A stretch of DNA of 64,000 nucleotides, taken from NCBI RefSeq assembly GCF_008831285.2, contig NC_045147.1:21840981-21904980 (forward strand), written 5' to 3'. Positions 1-13,553 of this stretch are shown in pieces. The stretch comes from Nymphaea colorata (taxonomy: Eukaryota; Streptophyta; Magnoliopsida; Nymphaeales; Nymphaeaceae). Position numbers and translations under genes: made by a program. Under the pieces are notes generated by a model. The model searched no databases. It was given only the letters and a program-made list of their open reading frames with translations, and was not told where the DNA came from. Position 1 is the first letter of the stretch. Each line of letters starts with the position of its first letter.

Positions 1-972
1 GACACACCGATCAGCCTATTTTTAGAGTGACCTGAGAAGTTTGGTGCAATTTGTCCTTTTATCTTCTTAATTAGGGAATTGTCATTAATTCTGTAAATGG
101 GACAAAGGAAGATGAAAACAAACAGACTTGCAGGTCTACGCCTTCTTTTGGCTCTTTTCTTCTTTTTCACTCCATTTTTTATCGTAGAGCGTGAGTCATA
201 TCTGTCCCTTCGATCTATGAGCGCATAAAATGCGTTTAACATCTGTAGCGCAAGCAAGAATTACTGTAAGATTAAACTTGCACGTCTCGCATTGCCATCT
301 GCAAAAGTTTTCTGACTTCTGCAATGTGTCATTCATCTCATGATTTTAATTCTAAAATTTTTACTTTAAAGCATCTAACTTTAATGATCAAAACAAAAAC
401 TGAATGCATCTAAAACAGGCAGCCAATACAAAATAATCGATCGAACGTGATCCTTTACGATTAAGCACCTTACTGTAAAATGTTTCGAATCTGAAGGTAA
501 ATGCCCAGAACATGTAATTGTTCCAACACAATCGCATCCTTAGTATTGCTTACATAACAGTTGTTTTTTTGTATTAATTAAACCATATTTCTTGAGTATG
601 AAGTTAACGAATTTTACTTATGACTCCCACTTTGCTTCAAAAAGCCGTTGTGATTCAAGAAATAAGTATTTTGTTATTCTAACGCTAGTAATGTAAATTA
701 AACGCATGAAAATAATTAAAAAGAGAGAAAATGGGCATACTACGCAAGCCTGAACAGATAAGCATCAAAGGTTTACGATAAAAAAGAAAACGAGAAAAAA
801 GGGCGAAATTTTAGGTAGATGATCGTCAAAATCCTAGATTTTTTGGTTTTGACTCGTGATATATTAACTCTTCTCCTGCCACCTTTCCCTTCTGCTACAC
901 TCTTCTTGCTGTCGTATCGCTATTCTCTCTCTGTCTTTCCTCTCCTGTCTGATCTCTCTCAGAGTTAGTCTA
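1..972. other. AT-rich spacer and CASP-like gene promoter
   Basis: No protein-coding signal is seen. The last 120 bases before the ATG at 973 are pyrimidine-rich (many TCTCTC and CTTCC runs), typical of plant core promoters and leaders. A weak TATA-like stretch (atatatta) lies near 857-866, about 110 bases before the ATG. The upstream part is plain AT-rich DNA in which I see no repeat or RNA gene. Confidence 0.5.
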
Positions 973-2068
<1,096 letters not shown>

Positions 2069-3622
2069 AAACCACCAAATAATCTCTTGTTCTTAATCGT
2101 GTTGCGGACTGAATCCTACAAATAGCAAGATATTCGTAGCCTTCAACCATTGATAGTTCTTTTTCCTTTTTTTCCTGTAAACAGTTTATCATTTCATGGT
2201 TCCAAAGTTTATGCCTTTTCACAAAGGGCCAGACGTGCCTTCACGCTTCCGTCAACATTCCACGATCTTTCCTTGAAAATGAAAAAAGGCCCGAACTTGA
2301 AGACTGTGTTGTCAGTATAGACTTCATCAGAATCAGTTCGGAACACCCCCGAATCGGGGAACCCGTTTCTTTTGTTGCAAATTATTTTCCACAGAGTTTC
2401 GTTCTTACATAATTTTGGCACACTGAGACCGGTTCAGCTAAAGCGGCGAATCGGTCGATTCACTGATTCAGCAGTCTTGTCGATTTCCCACAACGCTGGC
2501 AATCGTTTTTGCTCTTATAGGGCATTTTTTGAAGCATGGTTCCTTGTTATGTGCCAATGCCATAATATTGCTCCGAAGAAGTTTATATTTTGTACAATAT
2601 TAGTAATTAAATATTAAATATGAAGAAGAGAAAATAGCCTAATAAACATGGATTTTTAAGAAGTCCTTGGGAACCCGATATTCAGAATATTGGTTTGACC
2701 CTATGAAAAAGAGGGACAAAGTAAAGTGGGAGAAGGATATGTGTTCTCGAATAAACATTGAATGTGGCATATTCGGAGTTCAAAATGGCCACAATATCTT
2801 AGTTGAAGAGAGAGAGAGAGAGAGAGAAATTGATATAAACAAGACCCGTTGAATTTTTTTTGTCAAAAATCTATTTCAAATAAAATAAAAACATCTTAAT
2901 ATGTTCATAAAGTGTAGCATGCTTTGATTCAAGTTGTTTTAATAAAAAATATTATCATGTTGTTCATTTTTTCTTAAGTATAAAAGCACCATTAAAATCT
3001 ATCAAATGATCATTTTAGTATTTGGTTTTTATTACAAGGTTATATTACAAAAAATATAACCAAAAAATATTTTAAAAATCAAAATTAAGCATTTGGTTTT
3101 TATTTCTGACCTAAATGTTTTGTTTCACTAATCATTAATATATATATATAATGTATTTATTTATTTATAAAAACAAAAATAAAATCCGAAAATTAAAAGG
3201 ATGAAACGATGGAGCACGGGTACTTTAATAAAAGACGCCGTTTGATTGGGTCATTACGACAAAGATTAAAGGAATTTTTGTCATTTCAAAAGGAGTCTCA
3301 ATGATGAGAGGGAGAGTAAATTTAGCTAGACGCGTGGCTCTTGATGATTGATAGAATTGATTGCAGCAAAGATGAGCATGTCAAAGGCATATATTCCTTC
3401 TAAGGATAATGATATGGCGACGACGGTGACAATGACTTAACTATGGTGGCGTTTAATGAAGTGAACGGATATTCAATGGACACGAACCATGAGAAAGGGA
3501 TTGAATTTCACAAGCCATGAACGAGAATAAAGTTGGGTTCAGTTTGGTTCTATTTAGATGTGAGGTTGAACTGTTTGGTTCGTCCCTTAAAAAAAACCTA
3601 GATCCGCCCTTAACCATGGCAC

Positions 3623-3696
3623 ATGTAAATATCGAACCTTCAACTAATAGTCAGCTCATGTAAATATCGAACCTTCAACTAATCGTCAGCTGATTG
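3623..3696. repeat. 37-base tandem duplication
   Basis: The unit beginning catgtaaatatcgaacc is present twice in direct succession (3623 and 3659), with one or two differences (aatagtcagc versus aatcgtcagc). It looks like a recent local duplication. Confidence 0.8.
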
Positions 3697-4398
3697 TATA
3701 TTACCCTAAGGTTTGAACCAAGTGCTAGCCATCTATATGACTAGCAAGGAAAACAAAATCACACCCCCACATGGGAAACCATTTCTTATGACAAACACAT
3801 AAGCCATGGTTAACAAGCTCCATTAGAAAAGGAGAAGTGGAGGAATCATGGACCATCGAAATAAATAAAGAACATTATCATCTCTAAAATGCCATTTTCT
3901 TCAAGAATTGACTTTTCTCATTTTTTTTTTAAGTTCTTTTTGCTTCTTATATATGTAAGTTTGAAAATGCTTTAAAAACGGGTTATAATTACCTGTAAAA
4001 TAAATATATTTACATTTGAAAGGTAATTTAACATCCTAGCATTTTACCCACAATCGTGTCATGTCCGAATCAATAGCGACGCGCAACAAGATTCCATCAT
4101 AGCAAATAAAAGTACTTTCTCTAATACTTTGCAATTCCAAAATAATTACACATGAGAAAAGCGGAAGTATCTTTTTTCTCTGTCATCAGGCAAGAAAAAC
4201 GCTTCTTTAAAATACTCGTCTCCATCGGATTCCCTGTGCACCGCCTCACTCGATAAAAGTGTCAATATTTTTTTTTTCCACGAACGAAATTCATTTTAAA
4301 TAAATATATTTTTCTAGAATTTGCTGCTTTCTGCCATTAAATAAAAATTCGAGCGGGTTTCCGTGATTCCTTTTCCCTTGAATTGAGAATGAGAGCTC

Positions 4399-4401
<3 letters not shown>

Positions 4402-4436
<35 letters not shown>
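4402..4436. repeat. (TA)n microsatellite
   Basis: About 17 uninterrupted TA units. A 77-residue minus-strand open frame across it encodes an Ile-Tyr run and is an artefact of the repeat. Confidence 0.9.
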
Positions 4437-4441
<5 letters not shown>

Positions 4442-4581
4442 CGCAGAAACGGTCTGGAATGAGTATCTCCCGCCATATTTTGAGGGTTCCCTTTCAAGCC
4501 AAGACTCTTTTTTTTTTTGCCCACGTTTTTTTCTTTTTTCCCATGTTTAAGAGGTTGTTTCGCTGTTACATTTTAGTGTTT

Positions 4582-4745
4582 TAAGAGGTTGTTTGACACT
4601 AGCAACAATTTGTTACATGAAATTTTCTAAAAAAATTAGGGCAAATTTATTGAATCTTTATTACATAATGTTATATGAATCTATTTAAATTTTGAGACAA
4701 AATCACTAGACAAGAACAATGTGTTATGTGTGCCAAACTGCCCCT
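4582..4745. mobile_element. Candidate MITE with GGTTGTTTG-type ends
   Basis: The left end reads ggttgtttgacactagcaa and the right end gtgtgccaaactgcccc, giving imperfect terminal inverted repeats around an AT-rich core without coding capacity. Such ends resemble Tourist/PIF-Harbinger MITEs. The target-site duplication is not clear, so the borders are approximate. The element at 56412-56561 shares internal wording (tttgttacatgaaa-like next to its end) and may belong to the same family. Confidence 0.45.
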
Positions 4746-5960
4746 AAATTTTTTTCGAGTGGTTACTTTCTGTTGTTTTCAATTCAATAGTGGAACTACT
4801 GTGTGACAAGAGTGGGCCACTGCCCTGTCTTATATTGTAATTAAGCTAGATCTAAGTTTAGCTAGGTTCAGCCGCATAGTGCCTACACCAGACTTGAATC
4901 AGTACCCTACAATCACTCATTCTCTTCAGCGAGAAATCGGTTAATGCCCCTCAGTCAAAATTTTCTGACTCCGCCACTATTCCAGTTCCATTTTACACCC
5001 CTTACCAGTTACCACAGAGGTTTATAGAGTCATGATCTTTTTACAGTCTTGAAGAGTTTGCCCAAAGTCGTGAAACCAATAAGGTAAACCAATTCATTAC
5101 ACATTTATCAATCGAAATAGGGATGGATTCTACAAGTTTGGAAACGTACCACTAAGCGAATCATAAAAAAATATGTGGACCATAAGATTTATAAAAACAA
5201 TGGTGTTACATTTTCAGCCCATAAAATATGATCTGCAAATTAAACATTTGTGATTTTTCATTTCTACTGTTCTCGGTATTCTTCGAAAAGCCTGAAAATG
5301 TCATGCAACACATGGCGTGGGACATCACTTTTGCTGACGACAAAGCGCTAAAGGGGGAGCAAGTGCATTTGTGATTGAGATTTATAACTCCAACCACCTA
5401 CAACCAAATTAGCCTTCCTTCATCTTGAGAGGTGACTGAATGTCCATCAAACGAGTGTACATCTTGTGACATGATAGGAATTTAAATGCAATATTGACAA
5501 TGATGGGTATAAGATCTACTACAATGAGACCTCCTCCAATCAAGCATTATTGTTGTACAAGATCTCCTTTTTTCTTTCTTTGGAATCAAATGGCTTGAAC
5601 TTATTATGAGAAAATGATGTTTGTTGATGAATAACTTTAACTATTCTAAAGCGTTTCATGAGAATAATTGCACGTCGTTCATTTGAATGACTGGTCCCTG
5701 TTGTTGGCTCCTTGTGTTTAGTTTAAGGTGAATGCATGTAGAAGCTTTGTATTCAAATGCATATCTTTTAAAAAGTTCACTTTAATGTAAAAAAGGAGAA
5801 TCACAACCCTTATTTTGCCACGATAAGGTTTTATTTCTCCTACTTCAAGTATACTTAACAGATGTTATAAAATTTGCCTTGAATTCGAGGGTTCGAAGCG
5901 AATTGATGGCAAAACAATTCAATCTACTCGCTTATGCAAACATAACAATGGATTTTTTGG

Positions 5961-6065
5961 GGTCGTTTGACAGTTGAAACACTTTGTGAATGTTCTATTA
6001 ATTTGTCTCAAACTTTAAGACAAGAACATCAATTAATCACAAAGTAATCCATTTATCAAACAACC
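5961..6065. mobile_element. Candidate 105-bp MITE
   Basis: The left arm ggtcgtttgacagttgaaa...ctttgtg is matched in inverted order by cacaaag...atttatcaaacaacc at the right end. The inverted arms span nearly 28 bases with several mismatches. No coding capacity and no clean target-site duplication are seen. Confidence 0.5.
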
Positions 6066-6699
6066 ATGTTTCTTATTTTTTCTTGCTTTTACATACTTTA
6101 GCTTTTGTTTTTTAAAACATATTTTTTACTGATTCTTTAACTGAATTAAATACAAAGTTGGTCTGAATCAATTCAATTTATTCTTCCTTTTTAAGACATG
6201 GGTCTTGACAGTGATGACCTGGCTCTTTTATTCATCAAGGTTCGTTAGCTTTTAAGACTCCAAACCATGCCTTTTAAAAGTGTTTGGTAAAAAGAATATT
6301 ACATTTTTGAAACATTTCTTCTTAACATGTGGTTGATAGATCCAGAAATAAATATATGATCACATCATATTCTCTAGAACATGAACATAATGTTTTTAAA
6401 CATGGGTCTTAAGAACATGAATATTTTAAGAAGTCAATCTTCTTCTTATTAAATGTCCTCTTTGCTAATCGAACCAATCCCATGTTGTGTCGAGTGAAAA
6501 TTCAAGTTTAAAAAGTTGAGCAAGAGCCATGTGTTAGGTTGGTAACTACCGAAATTTTACTGGAATCCGGGGTGAACAGTGTAACTAAAACGGTAACGGC
6601 TCCCAGAATCAATTGATAGAAAAACCACCTCCTTTTTATCTTTTTTCTCGAAAAGATCCTTGACCTTTTTCCTTTTCCAACCATATTTTCCTGTCAGCC

Positions 6700-8145
6700 T
6701 CTGACAGAATCAATCATTTCCCACACCATGACCTTCCACTTCTTTTCCTCCCAGTCTCCACCAAGATCCCGGCGTTATTGAGACCGTATTCCGGCAGGCG
6801 GCAACTTGCTCAGGCCGCTTGTGGTTGCCCATCTAGGTTGCCTCCTTTTCTCGGTCTGGTGGATATCATATCATCTGCTGCAGTGTAACAGAAGCAACGC
6901 AGCGGACCTTCTTCCTCCTGAAAAAATCAGACCATGTTCACTTCCTTTTATTGTTCCTCTTGGCTGCCCATTTCTCTCGTGGGGAAGGGATTATTGTCGT
7001 AATTGGTGGTCTGTTGTAGTTGAACATCCAGTTCCCTGTTTGGTGACTTTGGTTCTCCTTTCGGGGTTCAGAAGGCACGGATTCTGTGCTTCGGAATTGT
7101 ATCATTGTCCTCCTTCTGAACTTATCCTGCTTGCGCAGAGAAATGTCCCCTTTCACAAAAGTGGTACCTTTCTGTGGATCTGCTTCATTTTATTTTTCTG
7201 GGATTCTTCTCTTAGCTTTTAGATTGGAGAAGAAGAATGTTGAATTTGGTATTCTCTGGTTTGTGAATGTGGTTTCCTTTTTCCTGTTAGATGATCTTGT
7301 ATCCTTTTTTTTTTTTTTTCAAACGGAAATGTCAGTTCTCATAGAAGTGATAACTTTCCTGTGGATCTGCCTCATTTTATTTTACTGGGTTCTTCCCTCA
7401 AACTCTCTGTGATTTTTTTTTCCCGCCTGTGTAGCTCTGAGGAAGAAGACACAAAATTTTGATGTTGGTATTCTTTTGATTGTGAATATGATTTCTTTTT
7501 TGTGCCATATGGTATAGGATCTTTTTCTTTTATGTGGATCAGTTAAAGCCGCCGAGTGACTTATTTTTCTTTTATACCGTTCTATTTTACGGTTATTTTA
7601 TTAAAGGCTTTATTTTTTTGACTCCTTTTTTGTACTTGAAAATGAGAATGATTTGATTTTGTATTTTCGGTTTTAGCCGGCTTTTTTATGTGTCAGGGTA
7701 CGCATTGGATTCTTATTTGGTACAAATTGCATTGTTGGTGTCATCTACTTTTTCCGAGTTTTCTGAAAGGCTTGTTCGGTGACTGTCTTAACAGGGGCTA
7801 GGCATAGTTGCAGGGCTGGGTGGCCCAGGGTTTTAACCAGCAACCATTGGATACATGCCACACTGTTGATTCAGTTGCATACCTCACCAGAGTTCAAAAG
7901 CCAGAAGAGCAAATTTTTTACGAGTAGAAAGAAAAGGGTTGGTACTTCAGGGGTCTAGGTTCATACGGTTTTCTGTATTCTTTTCGAACGGTATGTTACT
8001 GTTTCCCTTTTACTTAATTCCTTCTCTTTTTTCAGTTCTGTGATAGATTTTGTTGGTCTCTGGTGTGACCCCTAACTGGAGAAGATCGTTCAGTAATGGT
8101 GGATTTGTTCTGGGTATAGACGCACTTTCCGTTAAGCTACTTTCC
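6700..8145 (+). other. Probable 5' leader or leader-intron region of the kinesin gene
   Basis: Protein-free apart from fortuitous frames across the tandem repeat. A strong acceptor-like tract (cttctcttttttcag) ends at about 8035, followed by an in-frame stop (8044-8046) and then the first in-frame ATG at 8146. This fits a 5'-UTR intron ending near 8035. No start site can be fixed. Confidence 0.4.
7140..7525 (+). repeat. About 186-bp imperfect tandem repeat, two units
   Basis: Unit 1 starts at gaaatgtcccc (7140) and unit 2 at gaaatgtcagt (7326). Both then carry, in order, a ctgtggatctgc block, a cattttattttnctggg block, a gaagaag block, a ttggtattc block and a tgtgaat block. A weaker third echo (atgtggatcagtt, then a cttttat block) follows at about 7520-7660. 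The array is T-rich on the plus strand and lies just upstream of the kinesin coding region, probably in its 5' leader or leader intron. Confidence 0.75.
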
Positions 8146-11115
8146 ATGGACGAATCATCTGGCTGTGTCATTGGATCCACAGAGGCATTGGGAGAGCCGG
8201 CAGAAATGCTTGACAGGCCACAGTCTCTTGATACGCTTCCTGCGGAAGCAGTATTTACAAATGTAGCTTTGGTTCCTGAGTATGAGAGGAAGGAACTGGA
8301 AGAAACTATCTCAAAGCTTGAAGGCAAGTTTGTAAGGAGTTCAATGCATAAAACCTCAATCTGTGAACTCCTCTGTCGTGTTCATAAACCCCAGTCTCTG
8401 AATCTCTCTGTCGTGTTCATACTATCTTATTGTGAACGGTTTCCGTAGGAGAGGCAGAGGATTTGAGATCCCAACTACGGCATTTGGACGCGAAGCGGCG
8501 GGATGCATTAAGCAGGTTATTAGACCTGAAAGGTGGTGAATTTCGAAGTCTGCCTTCAACAACGTGTGAGATGATGGACAGTCTTTCTCAGGCAGTGTTT
8601 ACATTTTCCTCTGTTTTCAGGCAGCATCCGGGTTTTCTGTCGCATTCGTCCTTTTCTGCAAGCGGAGAAGAGAAGCAAGCCTGCACTGATTTCTCCTCGA
8701 TCGGAGAAGATTTGGGTTCAAGGCATAAAGAAGAAAGAGTTCGTCTTTGATAGAGTTTTCTCTCATCAGGCATCACAAGGTAAACTGCTACGAAACCTTT
8801 AAGATTCTTCAATACATTGCCCTGATGTTCTAACTGAAAATTGATAGAAAGATCTGTGTAATACACTTATAGAGGATGTTTTCGTTGAGGTTGAGCCGAT
8901 TCTCAAATCTGCACTCGATGGTCACAACGTCTGCATATTTGCCTATGGACAGACCGGAACTGGCAAGACATTCACAATGGTTAGAAGCATGCCAGTACGC
9001 TTCCTGTTAATTGATTCTCTTGCTTTTGTCTGTCAACTTTTGAGCTAATGCAGTTAGATCTGAGGGATTCTTCAGGAAGGAACATCGGATTGTCCTGGCA
9101 TCGTTCCACGGGCTATCAAAACACTTCTTCATCAAGCTTCGATTGATAAGGCAGCGGCCTTCAAGTTTTCCTTAAGCATGGTGGAGGTTTACATGGGAAA
9201 CCTGAAGGATCTATTAGGTCACAAGCCGTCCACAAGAATGGTGGACTCCTCTTGTTTCTCTAGAAGGTAAAACATCTGATCTCTGACATCAGTTATTGCA
9301 CTATTTTAAATCTTTGGCGCTTTTAGTTTAACTTTACTGGCTATATAGCAGTCTCAACATGCAAACAGATGCCCATGGAGCTGTAGAAATCGATGGTCTC
9401 ACTGAATTAACGGTAACCGACTTTGCACAAGCAAATAAGAATTATGTTATGGGAAGGAAGGCTAGATCTACATGTTGGACCAATGCCAATGAGGCATCCA
9501 GTAGGTCTCACTGGTAAACTTCCTTATTCAGCGGCCTGTTTGTTTCTAAAAGTTTCATGTTACCGTGTTAAAGCTAAGATTTCATCTAATTTGGAGACAT
9601 TTGTGATTGGAACTTTCTGGTGTGTATATGTAGCTTAACTAGACTAACCATTATCCGCCATGAGGGCAAGAAGGCAATATCAAGCAAATTGTGGATGGTT
9701 GATCTTGGAGGAAGTGAACGGCTACTCAAAACAAAAGCCACTGGACAAACTCTTGATGAAGGACGAGCAATAAATTTGTCCCTCTCAGCTCTTGGTGATG
9801 TTATTTGTGCACTAAGACGAAAGCGCAATCATGTTCCATACAGGTAAATTTCTTTGGCGTATTTCTCTCTCATTTGTTGTGATTATAGTCTTCAATTTTA
9901 TACTTGAAATTTTTTCGTTAATATTACAGTTTATTTACATGTATATGATGTTTTTCACTATTTTTTTTTACCATATGCAGGAACAGCAAGCTGACTCAAG
10001 TACTTAAAGATTCACTTGGTATTTTAGTGGGGTATCATTAGCCTGTTTTTTGCTTTCACGAGTTCACCATTGTCACGAAAGTGTTTTGGATGTAGGACTG
10101 GATTCAAAGGCTCTCATGGTCATTCATATAAGCCCAAAGGAAGATGACATCAATGAGACCATATGTTCTATGAATTTTGGGCAGAGGGCAAGGAGCATAG
10201 AGTGCCACAAGGAATGCCCTGAGGTGACTATAGGGATAACTTTTCTTTGATCACCATTTTTTCTGTTGTAGGAAGATCAAATAACTCCTCTTGCTTTATT
10301 CTGCCATTATATAACTTATGGTCCTTAGACAAATAGGTTTTCATTTCTCTCAGGAGTTAAAAATTTTGAGGCAAAAGAAGATTGCAGAACTTGATCAGGA
10401 GATGAGAAGCGCAGAGAAGGATTGCCAAGTGACAAGAGACCATATCCAAAGCATTGAAAGCAAACTGGAAGAAAAGAAGAGGATATTGTCACTGTCAAAT
10501 GCTAATGAAGATCAAACAGGGTCTCCAACGTGTCCCCTATCCGTTCCTAGAGAACTTTTTGAGAGTCCTAAAGCTTCTGCTAAATCCGTAACTAGAAATA
10601 GTTCTGTTTCTGTCCCTCGATTTATGTTATCCACTGCGTGCAGCAGACAGAGGCAGCTTGCTGAAAATGAAGCCAAAGTAGCAAAAGCTAACAGATCAGG
10701 AAGAAAATATGTCAGTGATGTAGATTTTCAGCTATCAGGATCTCGCATTCTTTTCCAATCAAATTCTATTATCAAGGCAAGCCCAAGTCATGGACTATCA
10801 CCAAGGACTAATGCCAAGAAGCTTCATATTGAAGAATTGAGCTCTATGCACCCTGATACTCCAGTTCATGACAACAGTGGCTCAAAGTTTTCAAAGACAC
10901 CCCAAAATAATAGACTATCTGCCTCCCCACTAGTTTCAAACAGGCGGAATTTGTCTGATCCCATGTTTCGTAAAAGATTGTCTGATAGGTCAAATTCTTG
11001 CGACATGACCAGTCACCCGTCCAAAGGCACAAAACTAATTCGTTGTTCAATGCCCAATACCTTGAAGTTAATTCATGATTCTGATTACTACTCCTCAGTA
11101 AACTGTCACAGCTAA
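8146..11115 (+). CDS. Kinesin-14 family motor protein (KIN-14T-like), 10 exons
   Basis: Exons 8146-8323, 8449-8532, 8621-8779, 8873-8979, 9076-9266, 9349-9513, 9634-9843, 9981-10018, 10096-10223 and 10354-11115 join in frame to 673 residues. Order: short acidic N-terminus, coiled coil (about 46-85), motor domain from [12 protein letters not shown] (88) to about 415, a second coiled coil (about 420-460), then a Ser/Arg-rich tail. Motor motifs are complete: P-loop GQTGTGKT (166-173), switch I SSRSH (290-294), switch II DLGGSE (318-323) and VPYRNSKLTQ. A coiled-coil neck immediately before the motor marks the minus-end-directed kinesin-14 class. DLGGSE for the usual DLAGSE matches the plant KIN-14 subgroup I remember around At1g55550; the exact clade is an inference. 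The first intron uses a GC donor (aag|gcaagt), the only choice that keeps [12 protein letters not shown] in frame. The ATG is the first in frame after a stop at 8044. The exon 6 start could be 9349 or three bases later. Confidence 0.9.
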
Positions 11116-13400
11116 TCAAATATGAAGAAATGCGGCTAAGATGTACCAAATACTCAGTTATGCAGATTTACGCTTCAGACAACAAATTATTTGACAATTC
11201 GTGAGTAGTGTAAGTATAGCATTGAATGATTTGTCATAATGTTGGGTCAATAATCAACCAATTGTATTACCTGGCAAGCTTGCATGCTTAACATAAAGTA
11301 GAAGAGATGTATCTTCAATGTAATTCTGGAGTTTGGTATTCATTTTGGGATAGCAATTTGGTTTTACTGTTATTGTATCTGCTATCTTGGATTTGTAACT
11401 TTCTGTTCCTTTATGGCATTGACAGTTTTCTTTTCCCAATTCAGATCTACATCAAGACGTTCATTAATCATTATTATCAGCATATTGTTGTGCCACGCTA
11501 GTGGCTACAAAGTCTTTTACCAAAACTGACAATAACATGCAGAATGGTTAGGCCTAGGTATACAGGACCAAAAGGTAGTGGGTACGTATGTTGCCTGCAG
11601 ACAAAGTTCTCGCTGCTCCAGTTACCTGTAGATCGACATTATCTACCAAAAGAATTCAGTGGAAAAGGAATCTGGAAAGAACTTGAGAATAACATCTGCT
11701 GCTTAATTTAAAATGCTCTCAGGTATCTCTATTGTATGTTAAAAATAAAACTCTGTCTACATTCAGTTCTTACTTGATTGCCCATGAAAACATATTATTA
11801 TTAAGCAACAGGCTGCTATTTTTTCTTTTCACAAGCCCCCTGCCTAAACATTGTTACTATTTTCCAGACTCTCTAAGCACAGCAATTGTGTAGCTTGTGC
11901 TGGCATACCCTTGTTACACACGAATTTAACCTCCCAAACGTTTCTTTTTCCTTAAAGTCGAAAAGATCTTCTGGACCATTTCTTAACGAACACCCTTTCC
12001 ACAAATTGTTCTTTGATCTCTTTTGTCATCTAAGAGTTAAAACTCACAGCGTCTAAAGGTGACAAAACCTACCAACACGGCCAAAGAACTATCCCAAAGA
12101 CACAGCAATACTTGGAACTGAAATTTGCTGCATAAATGCATGCAAGTAAACTTTTTTACTACCATATATTATCATGGTACAGTACCACCTGTAAAATTCT
12201 ATGAAGGTGCACCGTACCATAAAGAGTTAGAGAATACTACCATTTCCAAGAAATGCCTTTTAATGTGATTGAATCCCACAAGAAACACATGCTCTACCGG
12301 AAAAATTTCAAAGGTACCACTTCTTTTACAAGCCATCTGAAATATCTGATGATAATGTCACTGACTTTTACAACACATTATATCATAAATATTTTTCCTG
12401 CGTAGCAACTGTCAAGCCCTTGTTGTATCAAGGCATGAACTCTTAAATCGGCCAACTACAATCACACACTGACACTGTTGATACATCAGCATTGTGTCCC
12501 ACACGGAGGACTAACGCACAACTTGCATGATGGGCAGCCTGCATGCCTGGTCTGTGCTAAAGGACATATTCATGTTCCTGTATGGGTTTGCAGAGATGGA
12601 TAACAATTTTTCTTCTTATTAGGTGCTCTACATGCATATAAACACCTTATTTCCTTCCTGTCAGATAGACCCCGCAGAGATGGGAAGAGGGCAAGGTAAT
12701 AGGCTTTCTCTCTGAATAATACCAGGAACTTTTCATGTAAAAAATATTTGTCTCGGACAGTGTGGTGCAGTAGGCTGGGACTAGTCATCTAATGCGTAAA
12801 ATAATGTTGTCGCTGTCGGCATTGGAGGTGATTCAGGTGAACCATTTTACAAAGAATCAGGCTGTATCAGCCATATTGAGTGGTGGTTAAATGATCTGCT
12901 TTGACCTTTATACAAAAAGAATCTAATTTAAAATAATTTTATATCAACCTAAGATGCTGATACAATGCATATTGGCCAGCAGCCTGATACAAGCTGGTAT
13001 TAAAAACCCTAATCGATATTTCTTGGATTACATATTCTTATTTGCAGTATCGGTGATATGGTGTTCATCTGCCCTTTTTGAATTACTGCTACAGAAAACC
13101 GGGGTAGCTTCTTTCTCATAACCATCCAATTAACTTTATAAAATAATGCCTTCTGTTCAACTTTAGAAGACAAAATCCCAAAGTTGGGTAGGTAGGATAT
13201 GATCCAAAAAGCAAATATTCATGGTTTGTCTGATGCGCTTTGTCAAGATTACAGAATGCAAGCAACAATGTGTGTGGGTGTGTGAGAGCAAGAGCAAGAG
13301 AGAGAGAGAGAAGGTTCATACTTGTGCAACAGTGTCTGTGCATTTGAAAACTGATGAAGCCAAATTGAAGGCAGTAAACAAGAAAGAAAAGAAAGGACAG
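11116..13400. other. Intergenic region, no gene seen
   Basis: The stretch includes the kinesin 3' UTR. It has scattered short open frames without domain character and a GA-rich tract near 13,290-13,315. A weak TATA-like ttataaaat (about 13,135) lies 280 bases upstream of the first MIR169-like hairpin; I do not assign it. Confidence 0.4.
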
Positions 13401-13410
13401 CCTGTCACGA

Positions 13411-13553
13411 GAGTAGGAGCAAGTTCATGTAGCCAAAGATGACCTGCCTGTTGCCACAATACTAGAAGTCCCCTTGCCCTGATGGAAAGGCCAAGCTCTT
13501 AATATTCAGGACGCGTAGGCAAGTCATCCTTGGCTGCAAAAACTCACTCTACC
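13411..13553 (+). ncRNA. MIR169: Candidate MIR169-family hairpin 1
   Basis: The left arm has TAGCCAAAGATGACCTGCCT (from 13430), two changes from the miR169 sequence. The right arm has GGCAAGTCATCCTTGGCTGC (13517-13536), whose reverse complement contains the uninterrupted miR169 core AGCCAAGGATGACTTGCC. The two arms pair over about 21 bases with few mismatches, and pairing partly continues outward (gagtaggag with ctcactcta). Two readings are possible. On the plus strand the miRNA would be the variant in the left arm with a star-like right arm. On the minus strand the canonical core would be the 5'-arm miRNA. The plus orientation agrees with the neighbouring hairpin 2. The family targets NF-YA mRNAs. 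Confidence 0.75.

Larger units (their letters stand above)
2069..6700. other. AT-rich intergenic region with small repeats
   Basis: No gene is supported. Contents: a GA microsatellite (about 2805-2826), a tandem 37-base duplication (3623-3696), an AT microsatellite (4402-4436) and two MITE-like inverted-repeat elements listed separately. Open frames here are short, in low-complexity DNA, and show no known domain. Confidence 0.5.

Noticed and set aside
4291-4524. 77-residue minus-strand frame with an Ile-Tyr run
   Set aside because: It is the translation of a TA microsatellite plus flanks.
6806-7412. Overlapping plus-strand frames of 138 and 108 residues
   Set aside because: They cover the T-rich 186-bp tandem repeat; Phe/Leu-rich low-complexity content, no domain, probably kinesin leader DNA.
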